Under the pieces are notes generated by a model. That model did not search any database and was not told the origin of the DNA. It saw nothing but the letters and a program-made list of their open reading frames with translations. From Haematococcus lacustris (lineage: Eukaryota > Chlorophyta > Chlorophyceae > Chlamydomonadales > Haematococcaceae): DNA of 64,000 bases. Within the stretch, counting starts at the first letter, position 1, and every line of letters begins with the position of its first letter. A program made the position numbers and the translations under genes. The stretch spans positions 3,813,580-3,877,579 of the forward strand of contig JASKMD010000030.1 in NCBI GenBank assembly GCA_030144725.1, in the 5' to 3' direction. This document shows positions 15,005 through 36,640 of this stretch, in pieces.

Positions 15005-17369
15005 CACGCCCACCCATGGCTTTGACCTACCTGCGGGCGTTTGTGGCCAACTGGAACACAGCCCCCCCTGGTCCCCTGAGGTGCTTGCCTGCTGGCATGG
15101 TCAGTACGGATGTCATGGTCGCGGCCCGCAATGCAGCAGCAGCTGCCCATTCGATGCCAGTGTGTATGCCCACTCACCTCCTCACCTGCCTGTCCCCTGT
15201 GTGGCACGCTGCCCGCCCTGCAGGCTGCACCATTTGCGCCCCAGTTTGCAGCCGTGGCATGCTACACGTCTGCTCCATGCATTGAGCAGCCTGGTGCAAG
15301 CCCAGGCGCTGGCTCCAGCCCCTGCCCCTGCCCCTGCCCCTGCCCCAACCCCCGGTTCCACCACCCAGCCCAGGGCCCTGCCGACCCCCCTGCCCCCCTC
15401 TGTGCCACCCACAGCCCCTGCCTGGCCGACCCCACCTCTGCAGCCCAATGCCAGCGCTAGCGCAAACGGGCCCCTGCCGCACTCAGGCTTGAGCACAGTC
15501 CCTGAAGCAGCGCTGAGCCTCAAGGGGGCCTCACGGGGTGGGGAGCAGAGTCAGCAGGAGCAGGAGCAGGCGCAAGGGCAGGGGCAACAGCAGGGTCTGG
15601 GGAGAGCTGCCCAGGCTGGCATGCCAGTGGAAGCAGTGAAGAGTGCACCTGTCCCAGCATCACCTCCTACTTCTCCTCTCCCTCCTCCACCCCTCCCTTC
15701 CCTTCCTTCGCTGCCCCCACCCCTTCCAACACCCTTGCATCAGCCTTCTCCACCACAAGCTTTGGGCAATACCTCCCTCCCCCCACCCCCCACTCCTGGT
15801 CCCTCCTCCCCTGCCCCTCCCCCCTCTCTCGCCCCACACAGCATGCACTCAGGCAGCCCCCTGAGCCCCCCTCCCCCCCTCCCCCCCTCCCTCCTCCACC
15901 GCCACCACGCCCTCCTGTACAGCCTGCACCATTTAGCCCTGGAGGGGGCAGATGACCTGAGTCCCGCTGCTGCCTCGGCCCTGGCCTCAGCCCTGCCAGC
16001 TCTGGGGCTGGCCCCCCGCACCTCCCCCCTCCCCCACACCCCCATCCAGCAGCGGCAGCAGCTGAGTCAGGGCATGGGGAGGCGGCCTCCCCAACAGCAG
16101 CTGGTTGCTAGAAGAGGAGCTCACGCTCAGGCCCTCGTGCGGGCCCAGCGCTTTGCCCGCCTGCAGCTGGCCTTGACGGTAGCTCGCCGTGTGCCACAGA
16201 CCTTCAGGTTGGCTACACAAAGGGCACAGGTCGCAGGTTCTACTCCCCAGCCAGGCAGCAGCCCAGAACCCAGCAGCGAGCAACCAGGCATGGCTGGCGG
16301 TCAGGACGTCGCTGAGGGGGAGGTGGAGAGGGCAAGGAGGCAGACGGACGCAGGGGAGGGCAGCACCAGCGAGGAAGCCAACAACAGCAGGCGGCAAACA
16401 GGCAAGCGCACGCTGTGGCCTCAGTCACTGGCTCAATCACAGGGGCGAGGCACACGTCAGTTCAGTCCACATTACAAGACACCTCAGCATCAAGGCCAGC
16501 AGCAGGAGCAGCAGGAGCAGCAGCAGGAGCAGCAGCAGGAGCAGCAGCAGGAGCAGCAGCAGCAGCTGGAGCAGCAGCAGCAGCAGCAGTCTAAGTCCAT
16601 TCCCAGCACTTGGGCTTGGCAGCCTCGTTGGGGCCGTGTGAGGGCCCCCTGGCGCCCGGCTGCCCCCACGCTCCTCCCCTTGCCAACAGTACCAACACTT
16701 CGCCCCTGGTCAGCCCAACCTCACCCCAGCCGTGCCCCTTGCCCCTCCGCCTGGGCATCAGGGTCAGGGCCAGGGGCCCAACAGCAGCACCAGCTGAGGC
16801 GGTACGAGCAAGCAGGCCTGCAGCCTAGCACCCTGCCACCCCCCACCACAGCAGGCGATTTCTCAACCCCTGGGGTGGTCATATGTCTGGAGGACAGCAG
16901 TGTGGTCCACACACCAGCCCGGTACAGCAAGGAGTGGCCCCAGGGCTCTGGCTACACCCCACCCCCTGCCCTGCCCCCTCCTGGGCCCCCTTCCCGCCAG
17001 CAGACCCCCAACTCCCTCCACCAGCACAACCCCCGCCCCCTGACCCGCAGCCCCCCGCCCCCACCCTCATGGCACACCCAGCAGCAGCCACAGCTGCAGC
17101 CAGTGGGCCTGGCCCCGGACCCGGACCCGTCTCCACCCCCAGCCCAAGGCAGCCCTCCTGGCAGGATGCTGAATGGGGCCACAGGGCGTGGGGGGCGGCA
17201 GGTGGGCAGGTCAGGTCAGCCAGGGGCGCCAGGGCCAGGTCAGGTCAGCCAAGGGCGTGCGTACAAGCAGTTCAACATATACCCTGGCCCTGATGGCAGC
17301 AGCCCAGCCCAGGGCCTGGGGCAAGCTATGCAGGGCCGCCAGCAGCAGCCAGCACTGGCGAGGGGCTGA
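8854..17369 (+). CDS. Alpha-helical repeat (OPR/HPR-type) protein with long Pro/Gln-rich tail, probably organelle-targeted
   Basis: Eleven predicted exons: 8854-9225, 9306-9499, 9964-10167, 10604-10769, 11210-12366, 12595-12694, 13481-13594, 14041-14280, 14696-14925, 15005-15080, 15224-17369 (about 1,665 residues). The start was chosen at the first in-frame ATG; the first 75 residues are Ser/Ala/Arg-rich and poor in acids, like a transit peptide. The first half shows repeated amphipathic helices such as 'ELLVLLAAIARARYTPPIPW', 'EEVTRLFQCLQELRWRPTQP', 'PPLLAKLLHAYSQLKLP' and 'PKALANLLDALGMLVE', the style of green-algal OPR and FASTK/HPR proteins that bind organelle RNA. Exon 5 and exon 11 are long low-complexity Q/P/S regions; 16498-16590 encodes QEQQ repeats. 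I saw no RAP domain. All phases agree except exon 9 to exon 10, which is off by one base beside a CTG tract. Function is inferred from fold type only. Confidence 0.7.
12732..13466. repeat. 14-bp minisatellite, about 52 units
   Basis: Unit CCRCCCTGCCCTGR with purine variation at the two R positions. It fills almost the whole intron between exons 6 and 7 (12695-13480) of the helical-repeat gene. Confidence 0.95.
14335..14600. repeat. CCCCTGG 7-bp array with internal variants
   Basis: About 265 bp of CCCCTGG units, interrupted by TGTCGCTGG variants that themselves recur. It lies in the intron 14281-14695 of the helical-repeat gene. Confidence 0.93.
14941..15001. repeat. CTG trinucleotide tract ending at a splice acceptor
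   Basis: About 20 CTG units with one CCG near the start; the last units run directly into the acceptor CCAG at 15001-15004 of the helical-repeat gene. Confidence 0.9.
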
Positions 17370-19129
17370 GGGAGGGAGGGAGTGTGTGGCCCTGCCCCTG
17401 CCACTGGGCCCCGTCCCGGGCCTGGCTGCAAACCCGCCGTGCTGCTGAAGCCGAGTGCCCTCCATGCTCCTCTCAGGCGCACCCTGCCCCACCTAGCCCA
17501 TAGCCTGAGCTGTGCTGGGCCCCATAGCCTGGGCAGTGTAGCAGGACCCCAGAGGCTACAGCCAGACCCACCAGGGCTGGGGCTGCGGCTGGCCATCTGT
17601 GTGGCAGTGTCAGGCTTGGCCACTGTCCTTGCTACTGCTCAGTGTAGTGTCTGCAGCGGCAGCCCAGCGGGGGCCTAGCCAGTGGAGCAGCTGCTGCTCA
17701 CAGAGATGTGCACGTGAAGGAGCGTAGGTGGGGGCCAGGGTGATCATGACATGGGTGTGTATGAATGCACCACGCAGCCTAGCCTGTCTGGTTCAGCCCC
17801 GCTCACCCGCAAAAGGGACATAGACAACCTGACAACCCCAACATGGCAGCATGCACATAGTCAAAGTGGGTGATGCCATAGCATGCCCCCTGTGCCCCCT
17901 CCCCCCCTCCCTTCTCCACCGCTACCATGCCCTCCTGCACGGGAGTTTGAAATGGGTGGTGCCATAGGACGTGGTGGTGGTGGTTGGGTGCTGGTCAAGG
18001 GTCAAGAGCTGGGCCTGGTGGTGGTGGCTGGGCAGGGGTGGGCCGAGAGGCCTGAGGGGCCAGGAGCAGGGAAGGCCAGCTGTGCCCTATCCACACGGTA
18101 GCTGGCTGGCAGCATGTTGTTTTTATGCACAACATGGAAGCAACGAACGCAAGAGGCGCCCAGGCCATGTCGCTAGGGCCCCTGACGAGCTGCTGCCACC
18201 CAAGCGAGATGGTAAGGGTTTGGGGTGTCACAGCTGAGGTGCAGGCGGCTAGGCGAGGACTGGGATCCATCAGGCACCACAGGGCCACCAGGTGACGGCG
18301 AAGCAGAGGGGAAGTGATGTGCGTGCTGGTGTTAGGGATGCAAGGCAATGCGATGCATCATGCAGGATGAGGTGCGAGGCAGGTGATGTCGGGGACTCGT
18401 GCAAGCTACAGACCATGACCCGGAGTAGAAATGCCACTGACGGTTGATTGGGAAAGTGAAGGTGCTTTTCTCATGTTCTATTACGGCCTCCGAAGTGAGC
18501 CGTGAACGAGTCTTTAAACGCCAGTAGCACCTAACTACAACATTGCAAATTGCAGACTGGGGCAGGTGCACGGAGACTTACACACATGTCCATAGTCTGT
18601 TGTTGTCACCAACCTCAGATGGTGACGGTAGCGGACACATGCTAGTGTTTTAGGCCGCCACAGAGCTCGTGCATTTCATGTCGAGTGGAGGATGGCTTTC
18701 GTACCAACGTGTAAGCAGTCGCAATATAACAATGACACTAACAGGAAGAACAGAAGAGGCCAAGCGAATGCAAAATGTTGGTCGCATGGACCAGGAGTTG
18801 TGCAGCAGCCAGGCCACTAGGCAGAGAGAAGAGCCCACGTACAGCATGACCCAACCCGGGCAGTGCCCATGACTGACCATGACTGGCAGCGACACCCCCC
18901 ATGCCAGCTACTGCTGACACAGTCAGCCGGGCGTCGCTACCAGCAGCTGGCCTCTACTTCAGCACCCTCAAGGGAGAAGAAGCATGGAAGCCAGTATGCA
19001 CAAACCTCAGTAGAGGTACCTCAATCAGCCAGGCAATAATGACAGCAGCTGGCTCCCCTACCTGCACCCTCAGGGCAGTAAGCATGGGAGCCGGCCTGTA
19101 CCTACGCCTGACTTTTCCCCTCATCCCTC
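17370..19129. other. Intergenic region, no convincing gene
   Basis: Short open frames only. A C-rich stretch at about 17884-17945 resembles 15868-15925 in the last exon of the preceding gene, so part of this region may be a decayed duplication. No RNA gene seen. Confidence 0.35.
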
Positions 19130-20990
19130 CTCCATGGCCAGGGATGATCTCAACAAACAAACAAAACTTATTCAACAAGGAACCACATGTTGCACTGTGG
19201 GTAATCTCACTCAGCTACTACAAACATGTTGTAGCATCCTCGGTCGCACCCTTGATGACTGCCAACCCCACATCGATGGCACGTTCCATGGGCGAACCCC
19301 ACGACCACTGGGCACCTCACCAAAAGTAACAGCTTAATGCTCTGTAAGGCGAACAGCCTGTGCAAACTACCAGGGCCGGCCCGCCGGTGCAACCTCTGCC
19401 TAACCTTGGGCAACCGGTCATTGACCTAGGTACTCCATATATATAGCCCTAGGTACTCCATATAGACCAAGCACACTCCCTGTTAAAGTACTATGATCCT
19501 GCCTCTCTGTCAAACTGCCTCCGGGTCAGGTCGGTCATGCCGGTCAGCAGCCCATGCAATACCCTGTCATCAATGACAAAGTGGCGGGCCCGCACCCCCA
19601 CCATGGGGAGCATGGTGAAGGGCCGCGGGCACGTGCCATGGGGTGTCTGCCAGCCCTCTAGGCTGTGGTTGACGAACAGCGCATAGCGCACCCTCTTCTT
19701 TAGGGGCAGCCTGCCTGCCCCCCCCTTCCCTATGGAGTCCACTCCCTCCCGCCATTGGGCCGGCAGCCCCAGCAGCCTACGATGCTTTGCCACCTCCGCC
19801 ACCCACCTAGGCTGCCACAGCACGCTGTTGGGTGGCAAGCGCCACTTGTGCTCCCTGTCAGGCAGCCTATAGTCTAGGCGCCCTAGCACCAGCTGGGGGA
19901 AGTGCTTCCTCATTGCCCCACTGAACCCCCCCTCCACCACCCCAACCGCCTTGCACCACCAACTGATGAAGCGCCCCGGGTGCCGGTAGAACTCCTGGAT
20001 GCTGGTGATGATGGTGGTGGCGTTGGCGTTGAGGGAGTTGCCGTCTCCTAGCAGATGCACCTCGTCCAGCTCTTTGAGCATGGCCACCGGCCAGGCGCTG
20101 CTGGGCTGCTTAAACACAGCCACCTCACCGGGCAGCAGCCTGATGCCACGGTGGTGGGGGCCACGCATCAAGTGCTCTAGCACACGGGCCTTGGTGAGCA
20201 GCTCCATGGCATGTCTGATCTGTGCCAGCAGCTGTGGGTCCCAGATGTTCAGCTGCACTGGGGGAGGCAGCTGGGCTGGGGCGGCTGCAGTGCGGGGTGA
20301 GCTGCGTGTGGCAAGGCAGGGGTGAGCATAGGGAGGGCATGCTGGGTTAGGTGGAGGAGGGGGGCCTAGGGCTGGACCTGCTGTCGGGAAGCGTGGAGTG
20401 GGCTGGCCTAGGAAGGATTGCAATAGCACAGCGAGACACAGGACTGCTGCCAGGACACACTGCTTGCTGCCCATGGTCATGCGCTTGTTGACCTCTGCAA
20501 CAACTGCGTCTACTTGTGCTGGGCTGAGATCAGGCCGCGCTGCCTCCACAAGGCCACGCAGGGCAGCCTTGATGACCTGGCGCCTCTCTGCAATGACTTC
20601 CCACTACCATTGGCGCCTGCATTACATGGGACGGCACAGGACGGCGTGGTACACACTGCTTCGCGTCGTGAGGGGGGAGTACAGCCTTGGAGTCCTGGGA
20701 GCCTTTCGCCAACCTTTGTGGCTTGCCGGCTGCACTCTGCGCGGGGGAGACGGGGCGCTTGCGTTTTCTCTTCGGGGGCATCCCAGGGATTCAGTAACAT
20801 TATCCAAGCGGAGTGGCCGTGTTGGGATGTGCATCAGGTCGCCATCTAACCGGAGTGCCGGCACACGGAGTGGGGCGAAAGTGAGGTCCGTTACATTGCA
20901 TTTATATTGCTGTTCCCACAGTGGCCGAGTTCTCCAGTGAGGGCGAGTACAGGCCAGGCCAGGCTGAAGCACGCTGCCGAGAGTTCTTTC
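19130..20990 (-). mobile_element. Internally deleted copy of the Fanzor/TnpB-like element
   Basis: Minus-strand order: conserved 5' end (20990-20782), basic start at 20781, N-terminal half (to 19491), then an abrupt jump to the extreme C-terminus ('VNDRLPKVRQRLH', about 19430-19390) and tail type 2 (19370-19130). The catalytic core between them is missing. This is the best single view of both element ends. Confidence 0.65.
19491..20781 (-). pseudogene. N-terminal half of a Fanzor/TnpB-like protein
   Basis: Starts 'MPPKRKRKRPVSPAQSAAGK' at 20781, a strongly basic NLS-like leader. A frame change follows within 20700-20590 (short intron or frameshift). The main frame from about 20610 runs through 'RRQVIKAALRGLVEAARPDL', a helical 'VQLNIWDPQLLAQIRHAMEL' segment, 'RFISWWCKAVGVVEGGFSGA' and 'VRYALFVNHSLEGWQ', to the block 'PRPFTMLPMVGVRARHFVID' followed by DRVLHGLLTGM, stopping at 19491. 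Fanzor proteins carry a similar 'PL/hydrophobic...ITIDxxxLxxLL' block before the RuvC core. The product lacks RuvC and cannot be a nuclease. A Fanzor relationship is inference from these motifs plus the C-terminal fragments elsewhere. Confidence 0.55.
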
Positions 20991-21136
20991 AGGTCATGGG
21001 CCTGGTGAAGCCTGCAATGTCTTAGTCGGGCCCCTTGAATGGCCGCCTCCTGGACCTGGCCATCTTCAGCAGGCATTGCCACTCTGCTATTGGGCACTGG
21101 GTGCTGATCAGTGATCAGCTGACTGCAGCTTCATCA

Positions 21137-21193
21137 GTGTGCCGGCACTCCAGTTAGATGGCGACCTGATCCACATCCCAACACAGCCACGGA
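21137..21193 (+). repeat. Inverted fragment of the element 5' end
   Basis: Matches the reverse complement of about 20815-20873 with few differences ('GTGCCGGCACTCC', 'TTAGATGGCGACCTGAT'). It forms a head-to-head inverted pair around 263 bp, immediately 3' of the fibrillin stop codon and so probably inside its 3' UTR. Confidence 0.75.
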
Positions 21194-21219
21194 TGATCTC
21201 AATAGGCCGGCCTGGCAGC

Positions 21220-26824
<5,605 letters not shown>

Positions 26825-27308
26825 TGTTGGCAGACTGTCGGATTGCAGTGGACGGAACTGACTGCAAGGGTGGTGAAGGCCGTATTAACCTCCCTTTTGG
26901 CAAACCAACATGGTGCCACCAACCACCCAGTTGTGCCATGAGTAGGGTACGCCCATGGAGTCCTAGGTGGCTCGGATTCCTAGAAAATGAGGGTTTCTCA
27001 GGGCAGCCCTTAATGCGGCTGACGGCTTAAGCGGTGTAAGCCACCTATCAGGGCAGCCCTTGATGCCAAGAGGGCAGGCAGCAATGCACATCAACGGCTT
27101 GTGGCCTTTGCTGTATTCACCATGCATGGTAGCCGAGGTACGAATGATCAGAAGGATCAGCAGGTGCCAGGCTCTTGGGCATGTCTAGAATGCAGCATAT
27201 ACAATCCAGTTCTGATAGCGTACAGCTTCTTGCCCTGAGCAGCCACGCCAACTGTGCATGCCAGTGTGCTCACTGGACGCTGTGCTTGTGGTGGGGCGAA
27301 TGTCTGTG
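26825..27308. other. Region between fibrillin 5' end and universal stress protein 3' end
   Basis: Presumed fibrillin promoter and USP 3' flank. No additional gene and no clear TATA box; a GGGCAGCCCTTRATGC motif occurs twice (about 27001 and 27052). Confidence 0.35.
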
Positions 27309-32983
<5,675 letters not shown>

Positions 32984-33086
32984 TGCTTAGTAGGTCGTTC
33001 GTCACTGAAGAACATATAAGGGCGCGCTGCTGTCTAGAAGGGCGTCCGCGCCCATGATGGCACGGCGGGGATGTTACTTCGACATT

Positions 33087-33099
33087 CCTTATAAAAAGG
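33087..33099 (-). promoter_or_regulatory. TATA-like element upstream of the universal stress protein gene
   Basis: CCTTTTTATAAGG on the minus strand, about 105 bp upstream of the predicted start codon at 32983. Position and composition fit a core promoter; no other support. Confidence 0.3.
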
Positions 33100-33654
33100 C
33101 AGTTTCGAGAGCGGCGTGAAGTACAGACTCTGAAGGCTCGAAGATGTCTGGAGTACAAACCAGGTAATCAAAGAATCGTAATGGGCATTTCGGGCGCCCC
33201 CAACCGACAGGGACCCGACTCCTGGTATTAGGACAGTAGTACCATTGCAACCACTGCGCCAAATACTTTCCTGGTTGCAGCACACACCCCTGCGAAACTG
33301 CCGGGGTGGACATCTCCAAGCGGGCCCCAAACACTCCGTTAGGTGAGGGGCATGGCATGCAATCACTGGCAAGTATACATATGGCAAACAAGGCACAGGG
33401 GATACCCTTGGCAGTACAGAAGATGCATTAGCAGCACGCTGGTGGGCATGGCAACCCAGGCGCCCACCTTTTTACCATCGTCACCATCGCATATGCCCAT
33501 GCATCAGGTTCTTCATCACCCTCACAGTGGTGAGCAGCTGCATCCTAGTCTGTTCCAGCAGCTTGGAGCCAAAGATGTTTAGCTGGACTTTCGGGGGGGG
33601 GGGGGCCTGGGATTGCTCCCATGTTCTTACTCATCCTCACGCCTCGCGTCGTCA
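33100..33654. other. Upstream region of the USP gene, no gene
   Basis: Contains a 12-G homopolymer at about 33594-33605 and otherwise only short open frames. Confidence 0.35.
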
Positions 33655-34200
33655 GTAGGCTCTGAAACATGGCGCTTGCATTTCTGTTCAAGGACATTTC
33701 AGAGACTCAGCGACTCTATCAAAGCGAAGTGGCCGTGCTGGGATGTGCATCAAGTCGCCATCCGACTGGAGTGCCGCCAACCTGTCGCCGTCCAAGGGAT
33801 CCAAGGGAATCACTCATGTGTAAGGGTTTCACCTCCATCTTCCTCGTCATCATGAAAGCAGCAAAACTTAGGGCTTCCAGGCCAGCCCACCAGCCCAGCT
33901 GCCGTCGCCCCTGCTTGTTCTGCAATGCACCTGCAGGACTCACTGAGTCCCATGACCATATTGTCCCATCTGGCCATGCCTACTTGGTAGTGTGACCTAA
34001 CCTTGAAGCGCGTTGCACGAAGGCCCAACCCATTGAGGGGGAGGGCGGCCAAGCTGACAGCTGCAGCGGTGTGCGCCATTATGGTGAAGGACCTCACTGG
34101 GTCGAGCACTCTCTCAATGTCCTAGTCGGGCTCCTTGAATGGCCGCCTCAGGACCTGGACCTGGCCATCCTTGGCAGGCATTGCCACTCTGCCAGGCGGC
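33655..34200 (-). mobile_element. Degenerate 5'-end fragments of the Fanzor/TnpB-like element
   Basis: 33655-33785 matches the element 5' end around 20760-20870 ('GAAGTGGCCGTGCTGGGATG'), with the basic start degraded to MSLNRNAS. 34105-34195 matches 21005-21090 ('GAATGGCCGCCTC', 'GGCAGGCATTGCCACTCTGC'). The two pieces keep the order seen at 20.75-21.09 kb, with about 310 bp of different sequence between. Confidence 0.6.
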
Positions 34201-34261
34201 AAACACACACAGCTTTGCTGCACTCTGCCCCGGGCCTTGAATGTGTATGCCATGCATGCAG

Positions 34262-36150
34262 CTATGTGTGTTGCTTTTTGCGAGCTAGGTATCTCTCCTT
34301 GGCTGACATCACCGCTCCATCATCATTCCTGCGCTTGCCTGCCAGGACAGCTGCCTGCTGCTTGGCTATGTCAGCAGCCCCTCCCTGCTGCTCTGCCCCT
34401 GCATCACCCCCTGGCTGGCTGCTGGGGCTAGAGGGTGCAAGTGGCTGTAGCTGCTCTGCTGGAGAGGTCAGGTCAGGGGCGGCATCCGTGGCGGAGCCCT
34501 GCGGCACGGCTGTGCCGCCGTCAGCTGCGATGGGCTGGGCCAATCTGGCACGTTCTGCTGCTAGCCTCAGCTGCTCATATCTGTCGAGCACAGGAGCAGC
34601 TGCGGGCTTGGGCGGCGGGGCCAGCGCTGCCGGGCCACTGCCTGTCTCCTCCCCAGCCCCTGTAGCGCTGGTGCTGGCAGCACTGGCAGCCAGGCTGGGG
34701 GCTGGGGGCTTGGCGGTCCCCATGGCCACGTTCTTGGTGAGGAGGTTGCTGTAAAAGTTGGCCATGTGGCCTGCCTTGCATGCAGCGTTGCGCTCGTCCT
34801 CCTCATCCCTGCAAACCGCAAAGCAACCCGCCAGCTAGCTACACATACAGCGTGCATGCACTCCAGCACATCATGTCATACGCCCATCTGTGTACCTCTC
34901 TGCACTCCTGCCTCTTAGCACAAGGCAGTCCCACAGGAGCAGCTTGTTTCAATGCAGGCTGCCCTGGGCCAGGCTGCCCTGCCTGGTGATATGATGAAGA
35001 TGCAGGCAGGCCATGTGGGGCGGCTCCATGGGCAGCGGGCACGCAGCAGCCACCTACTTCTTTTGCTGCTCCTCAGCCCACTTCTTGTCCTCCTCCAACT
35101 TCTTACGGTATGCGGCTGTCACGAACTTCTCTTTGCCCTCAAACAGGTGGTCCTCTGCCTTGCGCTCTTTCAGCAGCACACGCTCATAACGAATGTCCTG
35201 GGTGAAGACAGGCGCAGCCAAATGGCCACCATGTGCATGTCCAATGAGTTTGTGAGAGGCAGCAGCTCATGGAAGGGTACCACAGCTGTAGCAACGCAGC
35301 TGGGTCACCTGCTGCAGACTGCTACGTGTCCATGATGACTGTCATGATAACGACGACAACAATGATCATCACCATAACTAGCATCACCATCACCATCATC
35401 ATCACATGGCAATCACTGACATGTGGTCCAATTGGTGATGATGGCGATGAGAGTGATGATGGGTACGATGGGGAAGGGGGTGGCAGGAGGGATGCTGGCA
35501 TAGGCTGTGATGGCGTCACTACTGTCTGGTGGTGGGCGTGGCAAAGGAGAGGGCGTGCAGCTGGCCGCTGGTAGCCGAGACCAGCATCACATACTTCTGA
35601 CCCACCTCCTCCCGCTTGCGTTGCTCTGCCTGCTCCTTCAACTGTGCAATGTACCGGCTCTTGCGGTCAATCTTTTCCTGCTGCTTTGGCTGGGTGCGAG
35701 CTGCTTGGATGGAGTCATAGCTGCAGCAGCACAGTATGGACACAATGCTGAGAGCCTGGTTCCAGTCACCAGCCCAACTTTCTGTTGTTGCTGCTTGGGT
35801 GCCTCAACCCACAACTCACACCCCATCATAGTCAAACACACTTGGGTCAGCAGCTAGAGCCTCTTCATACACTTGTTGAACCTGTGCAAAGTGGCAGGTA
35901 CGGGTCTTGAGGCAGCTGTCTGTAGCTCACTTGCTGGGGTGCAACAGTCAAGCAGGGCCACCTTGGCAGCAGACCTCTTTCGCTCAGCCTGGCGGGCCAC
36001 TTGGGTCCCGATGTCCTCTTCATCACTGTCGTCAAGACCGAACGCACGGGATGGCTGAGGTACGGCCGCGACCTGCGGTTTGGCCGGGCCCCGCTGTAGG
36101 CCATACTGGACTCCCTTTTGGCCAATTAACACGCCGTCTCCCCGCCTCAT
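34262..36150 (-). CDS. NSRP1-like: Nuclear speckle splicing regulatory protein 1 (NSRP1/CCDC55) homologue
   Basis: Five exons: 36150-35962, 35882-35821, 35720-35606, 35197-35058, 34808-34262, all GT-AG and in phase, 350 residues. Diagnostic features in order: 'QYGLQRG', 'SRAFGLDDSDEEDIG', 'YEEALAADPSVFDYDGVYDS', a basic coiled-coil stretch 'KIDRKSRYIAQLKEQAEQRK', 'DHLFEGKEKFVTAAYRKKLE', and 'KAGHMANFYSNLLTKNVA'. This is the conserved DUF2040 block of NSRP1, a nuclear-speckle factor that influences alternative splicing (family knowledge). The C-terminal half is Ala/Pro-rich and ends in basic 'KERYLARKKQHT'. Length is shorter than animal NSRP1, which has a long RS-like tail that is absent here. 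Divergently arranged with the receiver protein at 36641. Confidence 0.9.
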
Positions 36151-36640
36151 GGCAAGCCTAAAGCTTCCATTAAGAAACTGGTAAAGGCTAAGCCCTGGAT
36201 GTCACATTGTCACTGCAAACCCCACTCTAGAGTTACAGTGTGCTCGTGCAGCAGCCTGTTTCACCGCACTACTAATCAAAGTAGCATCATGAGCCTTGTT
36301 GTGAAAGCTGAGAGTAGGACATCAGACTCACTCGTCACCGCCGCTGCATCAGCGTAGAAAGCATAGGCCAGCATAAAACAGCGATCTAGCAAGCAAATCT
36401 ATAACATGGAGTAAGGGGATTTGTACTTTGAGCACATTTGTAATAAGACCTAAGTCAAAGTAAGAGCCCTTGCTTCAATTCTCGCCACATTGCGACATCG
36501 TTGAATTCATTGCAACTCCAATTTTAGTCGCTAATCCCTTTCGACTGAAACTGGCACGCCGCGTGCACCACGGAGAGGCTGTCAATCTGAGCTCCGGCAG
36601 CTGAGCTGGAGCCCCATCCAGGGCAAGATTTGCTAAACAC
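36151..36640. promoter_or_regulatory. Divergent promoter region between NSRP1-like and receiver-protein genes
   Basis: 490 bp separate the two start codons. The segment is AT-richer than its neighbours (for example 36380-36500), as expected for algal promoters. No TATA box or operator could be named. Confidence 0.4.

Noticed and set aside
35340..35470. ATC/CAT/GATGA-rich stretch resembling a His-rich or regulatory repeat
   Set aside because: Simple-sequence decay within an NSRP1-like intron; no reading frame or stable unit length.
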